Assembly (NCBI GenBank): GCA_030620095.1
Contig: JAUTXW010000059.1
Location: forward strand, 372,001 to 436,000
Source of the DNA: Kuschelorhynchus macadamiae
Taxonomy: Eukaryota > Arthropoda > Insecta > Coleoptera > Curculionidae
Direction of reading: 5' to 3'
DNA: 64,000 bases
This document shows positions 23,426 through 35,600 of the stretch, one piece after another. The notes under the pieces are model-generated. The model did no database searches, was not told the DNA's origin, and saw only the letters and a list, made by a program, of their open reading frames with translations. Every line of letters starts with the position of its first letter. Positions within the stretch are counted from its first letter, which is position 1. Position numbers and translations under genes: made by a program.

Positions 23426-24333
23426 ACGACGAATTAAATGATTATATGTATTTTAAATAAAAAATATCCTTTATACTTACCTACCTGTAATAATAATGTG
23501 TAATACACATTTTTGTAATGTCAACAATTAACCTAATTGAAAAGTTATTGTTTATCAAATTTTGAAAATCGCCGATAATTTACGAGAAATCGACGAATTA
23601 AATTTAATTGAATCACCCTGTATATAATCAGTTTGAAACCTGTAACCAGTACAATAATCAGTTTGATACCTGTAAAAAATGTCTTAAAAGTGGGGTATTT
23701 TTTAAATCTGTGACTTATGATTTTGTAGTTTTCTATTTTCTAATTAACGTAAAAGCAAACTAAGCTTTAATTTATTGCACAATATTTTTATTAATTTTAT
23801 TTAAATTAATATATTATGCATTATTTAATATGTTACCCCGTATAAATGTGGAAGATATCTTAAACTTTTAATTTTTATTTTACGATAAAATATGTCATAA
23901 CTTTCGATCTCCAATATAAAAATTGTAAAAATAAAAATATTCAACTTTTGACCCTTGATTTGTAGCTCGCTCTGTAGTTTGCGAGGTATGGTGCAGTGGC
24001 AAAAAGTAATTATTCTTATATACGGCTTTTCTAGGTGAACCCCAAAAATGTTCAGCAGAAATTGTACAATATCAAAAAAACAAATTAAGGGTTACCATTC
24101 TCTAACTTAACCCTTTCCTGGAGTTTGGTCAGCATACATTTGCTACCAGAATTGGGGAGTTAAGTTTCTTAACTAATATTAGGTTTATTTTTAATGCCAA
24201 AAAATTCTAGATATTTAGGGTCACCCAAACTACAGCTGGGACATGAAAGTCGAGTCTGAAATACAAAAATGTATATTTGGTTCGAACCTAACTTTTATAC
24301 CTTCCGTAATATTGTACTTTGTTTCGAGCTCAC

Positions 24334-24563
24334 CTAATATCCGTAAACGTATTTGGTGCCACTGGTACCCCCATTCGCGGCGCACCTGGATTCTGTGTAG
24401 CGTAGGTTTTGGCCACGCTATTTTCGGGAATGCTGACGTTGTAAAGTTCCTCGGTGAAGTGAAAAGCGACGTTGCTGACCGGCAATCCATCTTCTGTCGC
24501 CTGATTGGTGGGTGTGAGATAAAGACAGAGAACTGATGCGACTGAGAATACGCATCGAAGCAT
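24334..24563 (-). CDS. kug: Fat-like cadherin, coding exon 1 (signal peptide, start of first cadherin repeat)
   Basis: Encodes the N-terminus of a giant atypical cadherin that acts at the plasma membrane; Drosophila kugelei works in planar epithelial migration and tube formation. The ATG at 24563 opens a hydrophobic leader (MLRCVFSVASVLCLYL), followed by the FHFTEELYNVSIPENS strand typical of the first cadherin repeat of FAT1-3 and kug. The exon gives 76 codons plus two bases and ends at a donor reading ATTAG|GTGAGC (GT at 24333-24332). Its phase matches exon 2, so the split codon reads AG+A (Arg). A 5'-untranslated exon is likely, because a pyrimidine-rich CAG lies about 30 bases before the ATG. 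Assignment to Fat-like rather than Fat or Dachsous rests on remembered similarity to the FAT1 N-terminus. Family certainty is high; orthology is an inference. Confidence 0.85.
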
Positions 24564-24960
24564 CTTATTTTCAGCTCATCACGGAAGAATCTGAAAAAAA
24601 CAATATAAATAATGAAATATTCTTTTGTTATGCAGAAATTCTATTGCAAAAAGATACAAACTAGATAAATCAAAAAAACCTTTGGTATAAGGAATTTAAA
24701 TATTTATTTGAATATTCTGTTTTTCGTACCACTCTTATCTTATTGGAAGTAAACTGGTCAAAATTCTACTCCAAATTTTAAACGTTTTTGAAGTAATTGA
24801 AAACGGACAGTGACGAGTTGCTCGCGCATAAAATATGATTTTAATGAATAACACTTGTGTGCTATATTCTATATTTCACAACGAAGGAAGGGTGGTTTAT
24901 TAAGACCACAGAACTTAGGCTTTGTTGAGCCTCTTATGTGTCAATATATCGTTCATTTTT

Positions 24961-25320
24961 GACCAACAGCCAACTCACTTTTCATTATACTGATTTGTAC
25001 CTAAAAAAATATGAGCTCGTGGTTTAATTATTTAAAATCCAAAATTGGTAATAGAATTTTCGAACATTGATTCTGACATACACCTCTATGAACCTAGAGT
25101 TGACAAACTGGTAAACCCAGTGAGTTTTTGTATCAAAAATTCATGATAATCAGAGGAGACAACAACCCATACAAAAACCCATGGAAAAACCCCTATTCAA
25201 ATCGGTGCACGAAATACACTAAATTAAATACAAAAATTGAGCAATTCTATAAAATAATTATAGTCTCAAACTGTTAATTGTCTTCATTTTCAATAAGTAA
25301 TTTTATTTTTTAACTTTTAT
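24961..25320 (+). repeat. Dispersed repeat, copy 2
   Basis: Diverged direct counterpart of 19085-19500, lying just upstream of the first cadherin coding exon. Confidence 0.65.
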
Positions 25321-25327
25321 TATATAT

Positions 25328-25775
25328 AATACCACAAGAGAGAAAATTTTGTCGGCAAAATTTTCCGATTGTTTATGAAAGTTTGTTACTTGGTAATTTC
25401 ACGAATGACATTTTTGTAAATTTTTTTCTCGCGTGGTACTCAACATGACTATTTCACGAGAACAATGTCTTACCATATATAATATCAAATAAAACAGTGA
25501 AATCAAAAGAAATAACTGTCAAAAGCGCGTCTTTTTATTTGTTTGTATTGTAATAAATAGGGTAATTAAATTGATAAACAAGGATATTTGACCTAGGTGA
25601 CACTTGTCAAAATGACAAGATCAATTTTTTACTTTAACCCAACAAAATTTGGTCATATTATTATATAATACAATAATACAATAATAAGAGAGAAAGTTTT
25701 GTCGGCAAAATTTTCCGATTGTTACGAAAGTTTTTTGCTTGGTAATTTCGCGAATGACATTTTTGTAACAAAACC
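25328..25775 (+). repeat. Two direct copies of a 95-bp segment
   Basis: AGAGAGAAA.TTTTGTCGGCAA, AATTTTCCGATTGTT, ACTTGGTAATTTC.CGAATGA occurs at about 25335-25425 and again at about 25687-25770. Confidence 0.75.
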
Positions 25776-25789
25776 ACGAGCCGTCAGGC

Positions 25790-26870
25790 TATTAATGAGA
25801 CATTTTTTTTTCCAGTTTTGTAGAGATGGCATGATACATGATATGTGTTGAAAAAATTTAAATTTTTAGTAAACTTTCCTTTTTATGGTCTTATGATTCC
25901 TATTAAAAATGGACGGGATAGAGAGTAGATTATTTTTAGAAGAAATAAAGGAGCCTGTATTTCCAAGTTCGTGCTTGTGTGTATGTATGGGTGTGTGAGT
26001 GTTTTTGTGAGTATGTAATGTGTGTGCCTAGTTAAAAGTATTTTTTCGCGAAAAATGCACTTATATCATGTCATACAAACCGATAACGCTGTATTAATGT
26101 TCCCAAATACAATCAGCTTAACTTTTAATTTGGTAGGCATGACACATATAATTTCTCATATTATCCATTTCTAGTTCTGTTCATTAATATTATTAATTGG
26201 CAGTATTAAAAATAGTGAACTAAAACGCTAAATAAGTAAATCTAGCATTAAAATTTAAATGTTCTCCCTTAATACGAACAATTTTTTTTAAATAAAAAAA
26301 TTTGGGCATATGGTCAATGAGGCGAAAAATCCCTCATCTTTCGGATTCGGTATTTTTTCGGCTTACCGACCATGTGCACTCTTTTATTAAGAAAATAAAT
26401 GCTCAAGATTTTATCGATTTTTTCCGGAAATATGGTTTGCACTTGTTATATTAGTACTAAATTTGTTAAAAATGTTTTCGCTACTAGAACTTTAAAGGGA
26501 TTTTGAGAATTTATTTGAGGTTTTTATAACAGATAGGATATTATAATTTAAACAAAAAGTCTACTCTGTCACAATTAGTTCTAGAGTAAACTTTTAACGG
26601 GTCTTACTATTTGATGTAATTTTAATAGCGCAAGAGACATCTGCCAAAAACAGCTGTTTTTTCCGTATAACGTCCCAACAATTCACAATGTTCAAATACT
26701 AGTACTAAGAATTTTGTAGTTTAACAAAATGTTCTGCTATCAAAAAAAAACCCTTTCCTTGTAAATGTTGAACTGCACGTGTTTTACAGCTTTATTAATT
26801 TCCTGTGGCGTATTTTTTTTAATATTTTGACGGCTGTCAAGAAATTGTGTTTTCTCCGTGACTTTTACAT
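25790..26870. other. Non-coding segment with a GT-rich patch
   Basis: A short GTGT/GTAT-rich stretch at 25970-26030 is the only structure seen. No supported gene. Confidence 0.5.
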
Positions 26871-26874
26871 TGCT

Positions 26875-27560
26875 TGAAATTTTAAATACGGATTTCACAG
26901 TTCTTTGTAACTGTTATAAGCGCACTTTATTTGAAATAAATATATTGGCTTATCGCATATTGTATGTTTGTTCCTTTAACGTAACTTTTGAGATGTTTAA
27001 CTTTTTTAAATACGGTTTTCACAGCTGTAACTCTTAGATGCGCAATTTATTAAATAAAAAATTTGACAGCCAAAACTGAGGTACTTAGAATTTTTAAATA
27101 CGGTTTTCATAGTTCCATGTAACTTTTAGTAGCGTAATTTATTTGAAAAAAATATGTTGACATGCGTAAAAACAAATTGTTTTTCTCCTTTACTTTTCAA
27201 CTACTTAAAATTTTTAAATACGCTTTGCACAGTTTCATGTAACTTTGTGTGATGTAATTTATTTGAGAAAAAAGAGTAATTTATAAAAAAAAATTTCCAC
27301 ATCTGCCATAAAAATTATTATTTAACGTAACTTCTGTATAGTCTGAAATGTTTAAATACAGTTTTCATAGTTTATTGTAAGTTTTATTGCAGTAATTTAC
27401 TAAAAATAATTTTTTTTTACCCCATAATGTTATCTGGAGGTAATTTAATTTACGAAAAAATCTGTTAAAATATTTCTTTGTCCCCATATCTTCTGAACTG
27501 CTTAAAACTTTTAGATACGGTTTTCACAGTTCCATGTAAGTTTTAATGGCGCAGTTTATT
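26875..27560. repeat. Degenerate tandem array, about six units
   Basis: The block TTTTTAAATACGGTTTTCACAG, then TTCCATGTAACTTTTA, then GCGYAATTTATTTGAA recurs near 26880, 27002, 27091, 27207, 27343 and 27505. Spacing is about 90-160 bp and copies are strongly diverged. Confidence 0.75.
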
Positions 27561-28013
27561 TTAGAAAAGTAAGATCGTTGAAACTAAATCCCCTTTTCCA
27601 AGGAAAATAAAAATAAGCAAAACAACATATAGTAGTGGCGCTGAACATGTGTAAATATTTAAAGGCATTACTCTTTATCATAATTGACCTAAGAAATAAA
27701 TATTTAATACATATATAAGGTGAAAAACCAAGTTCAAAAAAATTACAATTTGTTGAAAACACCTTGTATATATCTAGTACAGTCTAGTACATTACACTGG
27801 CCGACAAGATTTTTCTAGCGCAGTCCAGCTCATTATTTTCACAATGGAAACCCTCCCAATAATAAAAAAAATATTCGGAAAGCCCTAATACGTACCATTT
27901 TTTAATAGCCTAATTAGAACCTTTTATATTGGCAGGTAAACAATTTTAAAATTACCTAGACTGCGTTGTTTACAACATTAAACATAAAATAAACGTTAAA
28001 CATCACTCTTCTG

Positions 28014-28795
28014 TTGAGTTTCGAATTGATTGGTCCTCTGTATATCGATAAGCAAGTGTATGTGAAGACGAGAATGTCGAGTCAAACGCGCCGATGTTGC
28101 AAAATTTCTCCTGACAAATTTTGTTTTATTTGTGGAGAATTTCTGGTGAAATCACAAGCGTGGCCATTTTCCGAAAATGAAAAAAAGCCTACTTTAAATA
28201 TTTTGGTGTGGTAATTGGAGATCAAGATAAGCGGTAGGCTCCCCATGTGTGCTGTGTTAGTTGTAGTGTATCATTGGTGCAGTGGATGAAGGGAAAGAGA
28301 AAAAGTATGGCTTTTGCAGTTCCAATGGTATGGCGAGAACCCACCAATGATTCTAACGATTGTTATTTTTGCCTGACAAAGACTGAAGGTTATTTCAAAA
28401 AGGGAAAGCACAATATAGAATATCCAAATTTGCAATCTGCCATACGACCTGTTCCTCATAATGCAAATTTGCCTGTGCCGATTGCGCCTCTAAATTGGCA
28501 AGCTATTGATTTGAGAGATAATGGAGATAACGCATCATCAGGCAGCTCAGAAGAACAGTGCACCAATCCCACTTTTACCACAGGTCTCAGTTCCGGCGAG
28601 CCACATTTGATTGTTCAAAGTGAATTAAATGATTTAGTACGTGATTTGGGGTTATCCAAGCAACAATCAGAACTTCTGGGTTCCTGTCTTAAAGAATGGA
28701 ACCAATTGGCCAAAGAAACAAAAATTAAGAATTTCAGAAAAAGAAATGCTATGTTTTCTGAATTCTACAGTAGACAGTTTAATGCAGGAACTTGA
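28014..28795 (+). pseudogene. Transposon protein, N-terminal part (cysteine-rich)
   Basis: The first piece (28014-28214) carries KFCFICGEFLVKSQAW. After a frame change comes VGD-type sequence with HVCCVSC (about 28240-28275). The open stretch 28247-28795 then has FAVPMVWREPTNDSNDCYFC, YPNLQSAIRPVPHN, PHLIVQSELNDLVRDL and LGLSKQQSELLGS. Cysteine pairs suggest a zinc-binding head. I recognise the block order from many uncharacterised insect and other invertebrate repeat proteins, but no biochemical function is known to me. It is broken by a frameshift near 28215. Confidence 0.6.
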
Positions 28796-29086
28796 TATTG
28801 AAAGATTCTCCCCGTGAGTGGTGCTTATTCATAGACTCATCTAGCCTAAAAGCTGTGTTATTGCATAATGGAAATTTAAAACTCTATACCAGTTGCCTAT
28901 TCAGTTGCAATGAAAGAAAATTATGAAAAGATACGCATGATTTTGGATAAAATAAACTATAATAGGTATAAATGGCAGATATGTGGGAACTTAAAAGTTA
29001 TAGCGATTTTAGTGGGACTTCAGGGGGGATTTACAAAATATTGCTGTTTTATTTGTTTATTTCATGCCAAATAAAAAGGAGGCATT

Positions 29087-29485
29087 TTGATTGGGCCACA
29101 AATCAGAAAATTGCTGGACGATGTCAATTTTACGGAAAAGCTTACCAGGCAGGAACTCAGAGCATGGAATTCATTTGTTAATGCAGTAAGAGGATTTTTA
29201 GGCAGCAATATGGATGAAAATTATGAACAATTAGTTAATGAACTCTTAGATGCCTATAAAGCGCTTGGTACCAGAATGTCATTAAAAATTCACTTCCTCC
29301 TTTCCCATCTGTCATTTTTTCCTAAAAATTTGGGAGGTGTTAGTGACGAGCAGGGTGAAAGGTTTCACCAAGATATCAGAACAATGAAAATTCGGTACCA
29401 AGGACGATGGGATCCAGCATTGATGGGTGACTACTTTTGGTTTTTGAAGAGAGAAGATAGGGCACCTCATAAACGGAAAAAATAA
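29087..29485 (+). pseudogene. Transposon protein, C-terminal part
   Basis: 132 residues: IGPQIRKLLDDVNF, LGSNMDENYEQLVNELLDAY, MSLKIHFLLSHLSFFPKNLG, SDEQGERFHQDI and RYQGRWDP. This is the conserved C-terminal block of the same protein family as 28014-28795. Intact relatives, as I recall them, have a long middle part between the two blocks. Here only about 300 bp with stops separates them, so the middle has been deleted and this copy is probably non-autonomous. Confidence 0.6.
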
Positions 29486-29826
29486 AGTTTAATTAGTGTT
29501 TTAAGTTAATATTTTTCTCGTTTGCTTTTCTCTTAGATGTATAGTATGTTTAATAGGCGAAAACTGTAAACATAGTCAATAAACAGGGTTAAAAATTTCC
29601 TGAAATCATTTTTTCTATAGATATTAAGTATCGTAACTTTCGATATGGTTCTACAACTCTCACAAGAAAACCCTACGTGCTACAACTTTCTATTTGTCAT
29701 TTTAGTATTTGGATAGGTCCATTTTATTAGATTATGCTATTCTGATTTGTGTTACAGCAGAAATTTTTTTTTGTCGGCCAGTGTATCTTGGCTACAAGTG
29801 AACACAAAAATATCTTATTTTAAACA

Positions 29827-30361
29827 GCACGCACGCACGCAGACACGCACAGACAGCATACATTTTTTCAATAAAATAATATATTGTGCAACAAGAGCCG
29901 AAACGTGTTTCACACTATACTATTTCTACGATTACCTAGGAAACTTTTTGAAAATTAAATTGATATTAAAATTTTGATGCATGTAATCCGCATATCATAA
30001 TAGCAAATAATATTTCTCGCAGTCTATCGTGACGCCACACTGTAGCCCATAGCTGAACTAGTCACACATCATTACTAGTTCTAGTTACTAGTACAGTGTG
30101 GCGTCACGATAGACTGTGAGAAATATTATTTTGCACCGTAAGACGTTACTCCGTGAGAAATGAGTAATTTTTAGTGCAAGTATGATATGCGGATTACATG
30201 CATGAAAACTGTATTATTAATTTAATTTTTAAAAAGTTTCCTATGTAATCGTAGAAATAGTATAGTGTGAAACACGTTTCGGCTCTTGTTGCATGATATA
30301 TTATTTTATTGAAAAAATGTATGCTGTCTGTGTGTGTCTGCGTGAGTGCGTGGATGCGTGC
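29827..30361. repeat. Large palindrome (foldback element), about 535 bp
   Basis: The left arm 29827-30044 and right arm 30091-30361 are reverse complements with few mismatches, for example GAGCCGAAACGTGTTTCACAC against GTGTGAAACACGTTTCGGCTC and CTATCGTGACGCCACACTGTA against TACAGTGTGGCGTCACGATAG. The spacer is 46 bp. The right arm carries about 45 extra bases (30137-30180). Both ends are CACGCACGC-type repeats. Mirror-image short ORFs on opposite strands are a by-product. Confidence 0.9.
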
Positions 30362-31480
30362 TCGCCTAATACTTAAACAAAGTTTTTCGAACGTCATGGG
30401 CGTAGTTGTCTAAAACGAAAATAAAATTTTAATATATGTGGCGCAATCAATAAACTATTAATATTTTAAAAAGACGATTTTATGTTTGTTGCGTATGCTC
30501 CGCATTAAATTGTATTACGATATCGGGGTGTTTTATTATAGTTATTAAGGTATTAAGGGTTTCATAAGGCTAATAACAGCGTATATTCCTCGGACCAGAA
30601 GCCCTCGCGAAACACTGTGTCGACCTCAAGCGTTATCCCTTATAATACCCGTGGTGATTTCAGCGCCTAATACCCGAGTAAGTAAAATTTTCTTTTTGAC
30701 AAAAATCTAGTTTTAATAGTAATACACCCTACGCGGTATTTTCCTATAATAACTGACTCTGGCATAATGTCAATAGTCGAACATTAACGTTTTAATGTAT
30801 AGTACAGTAAAAAGTTACAAACTGGCTAATATATTGTATTATTAATACGCTATGTAGGCTATATAGAGGTATCGTAGCAATCGTAAACATTTTCCAAAAA
30901 TATAAATTGGGTTTAACCGAAGTTTTATTATAGAGTCCCTAGAATACAAAAAATCTATTTATAGAAAAAAATAATATGCCTGTACGGAGGTGTTTGGGTG
31001 TATGTATGTGTGTGAACCACTGGAGGCACATATAATACACAGTTCCATTTAAAAAAATACAACTTGGGAGATATTTTGTAAAGCTAATAGTCTTTTATTA
31101 CTCTAATAACTAGAAAAAAAAACATTATATGTTTGGTTCTTTCCGATAAGTTGAAAAGTAAAAAAGTTATTAACGTTTAAAATACTATAAAGATGTATTG
31201 ATCGCACTGTACCTGATGAGCTGCCAATGCGTTAGTAAAATCGATCTTTGAAGATGCTCACAACTTATCCTATTAGCGCTGGTTCTCATAAGATTTACCA
31301 GGATAATTCAAAGTTGCCATGTAAAAATAATGTAGTTACAATTTCAAGCTATCTAAAGAATAAAAGACAACAATGTATTTCGCAGGAGTAGAAATAAAAC
31401 AGGAGAAGTATTAAATTATCTTAATATTATATACAAGAGGTTCATTTGCAAATAAAACTTCACTTGAAGAGCGCCTAAAA
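30362..31480. other. Non-coding segment, nothing recognised
   Basis: AT-rich with no repeat or protein similarity that I can name. Confidence 0.5.
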
Positions 31481-31960
31481 TGAAGGAACAATAGCTTTAT
31501 TTCATCCGTCTGTTTTCCCGTGTACCCCCTTCTGAATAAAACGATAAAATAATAGTAAATTTGGAGAATGAAAGGAAACAGATGTGGCATGAATATTTTT
31601 GTATGTAAATTACGAGGTAAATTATTTTGGTTTGAAAGAAAAATGCTGACGAACGAAAGGAAGTCGTCAAAAGAAATCAAAACAAAACAGAAATTGGAAA
31701 ACAAATTGACCTCGTCTAGAAGGCAAGCTAGTTGTGTTGCGAATTGTGGAAAATTAGCGAAAGCTTCTCTGCCATTTAATGACAAATCGAGCTCTCGGTC
31801 GAATTTGACGCCCCAAACAGTCGAATCGAGGAAAGCAGGAATTGAAAAGAATGACTGCAATTCACATTTGAGATTGGGAATGCAATTTGAAGAAATTGCA
31901 TTTTAAGCAAATCGTTAATTTAGGCGGAAAATTGCAAACAAGTCCAGGATTCTTATAAAG
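31480..31960. other. Mixed-composition island, function unknown
   Basis: Noticeably less AT-rich than its surroundings and open on both strands (31411-31860 minus, 31568-31906 plus), without low-complexity sequence. Neither translation matches a family I know. It could be an unannotated 5' exon or regulatory element of the cadherin gene, which starts 7 kb away on the minus strand, or an unrecognised repeat. Confidence 0.3.
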
Positions 31961-32629
31961 CTTTAATAAACACAAAAGATGTGTGTTCAGTTGTTAAATA
32001 ATTACGTTGATTAAAATGAGATCATACTGCTTTCAGTTATTTTTATTTTAAAACTTGGTATAATTATTATGCACGATATCGATCTGGTTTGCACGCACTA
32101 CGGGCTGCAGGAAAGATGTGATTGAAACTGACACAATGGCTACAATCATCAAGGCAAAAATGTTGCCAGATAATTTACATGTATAGATAGATATTTAATT
32201 GTAATCTATAGGGTATATGTTATTATTTTGAAAAAATAACCAGAACCCAAATGGTTGAACCGCTTTTAATAAATAAAAAGCTAAATTATTCGTAATATCT
32301 TTACTAGTCTCAGTGGCTAAATAGATTTAACAGAGATTTAATGTAACGGACCTCAGGGGCCATTTTGTAGTGCATAAAAAAATAATTTTTTTAACTTATC
32401 AAATTAAAGAGTCCGTTAAGACGATTTTCAAAAATGCAGATTCTTATACCTACGTGTAATATGTACTCCGTGTTCCACATAAAAATACCCACTATACTAT
32501 CTGGAAATCCGTAATAGATACGTAAAAAGTTTCATATAAAAGTTTCTTTTAAAATATCATGTTTCCATGTATACAGGCGGTCCCAATTTCGCTGAGACGA
32601 CATAAACTATAAAATTTTAGTGTTTTTGT

Positions 32630-35600
32630 TAGTGATAGAACGATATCACTTTTTTTTGCCGATACGATATATCGGCCGATACCGATATTCACGTGCCGAT
32701 ATACCGATATACCGATATATCGTATCGGCACACATATCGCCATCTATTTATACACGATCGAGGCAAAAAACCGGGGAGGTCCTGTTATATAATTAAATTG
32801 CGAGAAAACGTTTGGGATTGCGGCATCTATTTATACACGACCGAAGCAAAAACCGGGGAACTCCCGTTTTATAATAAATATAAGGAAACCTTTATTATTG
32901 GTCGTACGTAAGTGACATTTCGGATTTCGGGGAAACCCCTCATATTCTGTTTCTGTTGTGCTTTATAACACTGTGTGACACTGTGCCCGGCGCTTTAAAC
33001 TTAAATAACTGTGGAGTTAAAATAAATAATAAATACAAAAATATATTCTATTTAAATGGAGAGTTCAAATGGAATGGAAGCGGGAACGGGAGTTGGTAGA
33101 AAGAGAATGATTACAGATTATTTTGGACAGGGTAGTAGTAAAGAAGCGGAAGATAAAAAAATTAAATGTAATGACAAAGGTAAAAGGAGCATCTTTTGGA
33201 ATCATTTTGAGAAGTTGCAGACAGATAAATCTGAAAACGATAAAGCGATGTGTAATATCTGTAAAAGGAATATCTCTTTGGGTGGAAGAGGAAGACATGC
33301 GAATACTTCAAACCTAAAATCACATTTGGAAAAGTATCACGATGAAGAATTTCGCAATGTTATGAGAAAAGGTAAGTTGGTTTTATTTATTCATTATATT
33401 ATTTTAACGCAGTGATAGTTATTATGGCCAACATATGGGAATTTTTTTTATTAGGTAATTGCACAATCCAAATACAAATATTGCCGAAAGTTGGTGCATT
33501 TTTGATATTAGTTTCTGAGAGTTTTTGATGCAAAATATTTTAAGGAAAATTTGTTTTTATTTGTAAGGTATGCCTAAATAGTCTAAATACCAAAATATGG
33601 CCTCCTGAAAAAAAAAATACTTGTAAAAATAATTCTAACTTTCACTACTGCAAATGTTATATGTAATACTTTTGTATTTCAGTAAATAAGGGAGTATTGT
33701 TTTCAAACCTAATCTGAATAATTATCGAATATGCATCAATTTGAGGCAATACCTGGATCTTAGTTGTGCCATTGTTAAAAAAAAACATTATGCTGCACAC
33801 TTAAATGTTCCCATATGCAGTGTGTCTATGCAATTTTTTTTTTCGGTTGAGATGACCCGTATAGTGAAACACGCATAATTTTTTTTTCTTTATTTCCAGA
33901 TCAATATCTGGAGGCCCAACGAATCTACACAGAATTTGACAGCAGCAAAGGACAATTCTTCTCAATCTGATATTGTGGAATATTTGGCATAAAAAAATGT
34001 ATGGGACATAAATAGCAATAAAGCAAAGGAGTATCACAAACTAATTGGAGAAATGATTGCAGTTGATAACCAGCCATTTTCAGTTGTTACTGATATGGGT
34101 TTTAAACACCTTATGGCAAAAGCTGTTCCTAAATATAAAATACCTTCAGAAAACTATTTCAAAGAAACTATTTTGCCTAATATTTATGAACAATGTAAAA
34201 GGACTCTGCAAAGAATATTGAAGCAAGATCTGGAAAAATATCATTTACTACTGACATATGGACCAGTAACAGCAATAAAGCATTTATCTCTCTAACTGGA
34301 CATTGGATTAGCAATGGAACGCGATATTCCTATGTTTTAAACACAAACAGTTTTCCGGGAACTCATAGTGGTGAAACCATTGCCAGGTGTTTAACAGAAC
34401 TGCTTAATGGTTGGAATCTGGCTATAAATGATGCTCATGCCGTAATTGCTGATAACGCAGGCAATATGAAGAAAGCAATGCAAGAAGTAAATATAAACTA
34501 CGAACCATGTTTTGTTCATACACTTCAACTAATTATTCATGATGGTATCAACAGTCAAAGAGCTATTAATGATGTAATCGCAAAATCTCGGAAAATTGTG
34601 GGACATTTCAGTCATTCTCAATTGGCATGTGAAAAACTTGAACAATTTCAAAACCAGTTGAATTTAAAAAAAAAGAAGTTAATTCAGGATATTCAGACGC
34701 GTTGGAATTCTACTTACTATATGCTTGAGCGTATATTGGAACAACAACAAGCAATCAGTTTATATATTTCCAACAATGATGGTCTTACCAACCTAACTTA
34801 CTCTGAATGGGAATTGGTAAAAAGCATCCTCAATATTTTAAGGCCATTTGAAGAAATAACAAAAACCGCAAGTAAAGAACAATGTTGCATTTCTGAAGTG
34901 ATTCCATTAGTCGTAACCTTAACAGAATATTTATCCAAAGAGGGACCTAACTTTGCTGGTGTAGGTACAATAAAGAACGAACTTCTAACAAGTTTAGAGA
35001 GACGACTTGGTGATATGTTATTTCAACGAGAAAATCTTTATGTTGCCACATTCTTAGACCCTAGGTTTAAGATGCATTTTTTCCCAAAAGATACTAAAGA
35101 ACAAACATTATTTCGTATTAAAAATATAATAAAAAGGCACTATATAGTAGCTGAAGCGGATCCACAATCTTCGGAAGATGACGATAACGATAATATTCCC
35201 TTAAGCCATTTACAAAATAAGCAAAATACATTTTGGGAAACTTTTGACAGTATTGCCTCTACTTGCTTCCGAGACCAGCACTATGAAACGGATGAAGCAA
35301 GGATGGGAAAATGAAATAATATTATATTTGGCATCTACAACTCTAATAAAAGATAAATCTCCTTTTGAATGGTGGGAGGCGGAAAAACAATTTGTACAAG
35401 GCAGCTTCAGTCTCCCTTTCAGCACCTGCTGCCAGTGTGTCAAGTGAACAACTTTTTAGTGAATTAGGTAATATTTATAAGCCTAAAAGAAATAGATTAA
35501 ATGCAGATAGGGCTGAAATGTTGGTGTTTTTGCATCATAATATTAAAAAATTAAATTTTAAGTATTAAGCATAAATAATCATAATGTATTTAGTTAGTAC

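Larger units (their letters stand above)
18386..24008. repeat. Pair of inverted 34-bp segments around 5.6 kb
   Basis: TATACCTCGCAAACTACAG near 18402-18420 is the reverse complement of CTGTAGTTTGCGAGGTAT near 23975-23992, and both are followed by CACTGC/GCGC and a run resembling TTTTTGGC. They could be old transposon ends or two opposed insertions of one repeat. Cadherin exon 1 lies outside the pair and exon 2 outside the other side. Confidence 0.4.
27795..29783 (+). mobile_element. DNA transposon with CACTGGCCGACAA inverted ends
   Basis: CACTGGCCGACAA at 27795-27807 is mirrored by TTGTCGGCCAGTG at 29771-29783, and TA flanks both sides (27793-27794 and 29784-29785), giving a 1989-bp unit. It contains three plus-strand coding pieces of one known insect repeat protein. 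Ends starting CACTG are seen in CACTA-like and other families; the superfamily is not fixed here. Confidence 0.75.

Noticed and set aside
29747..30397. Two mirror-image ORFs with the same HARTQTRTDSIHFFNK-type sequence
   Set aside because: They are the two arms of the palindrome read on opposite strands.
31213..31250. CTGATGAGCTGCC as a possible hammerhead core
   Set aside because: Stem II does not close and GAAA is absent.
31411..31906. Overlapping ORFs of 149 and 112 residues on opposite strands
   Set aside because: Neither matches a known family or shows codon-like structure; kept only as an island of unknown nature.
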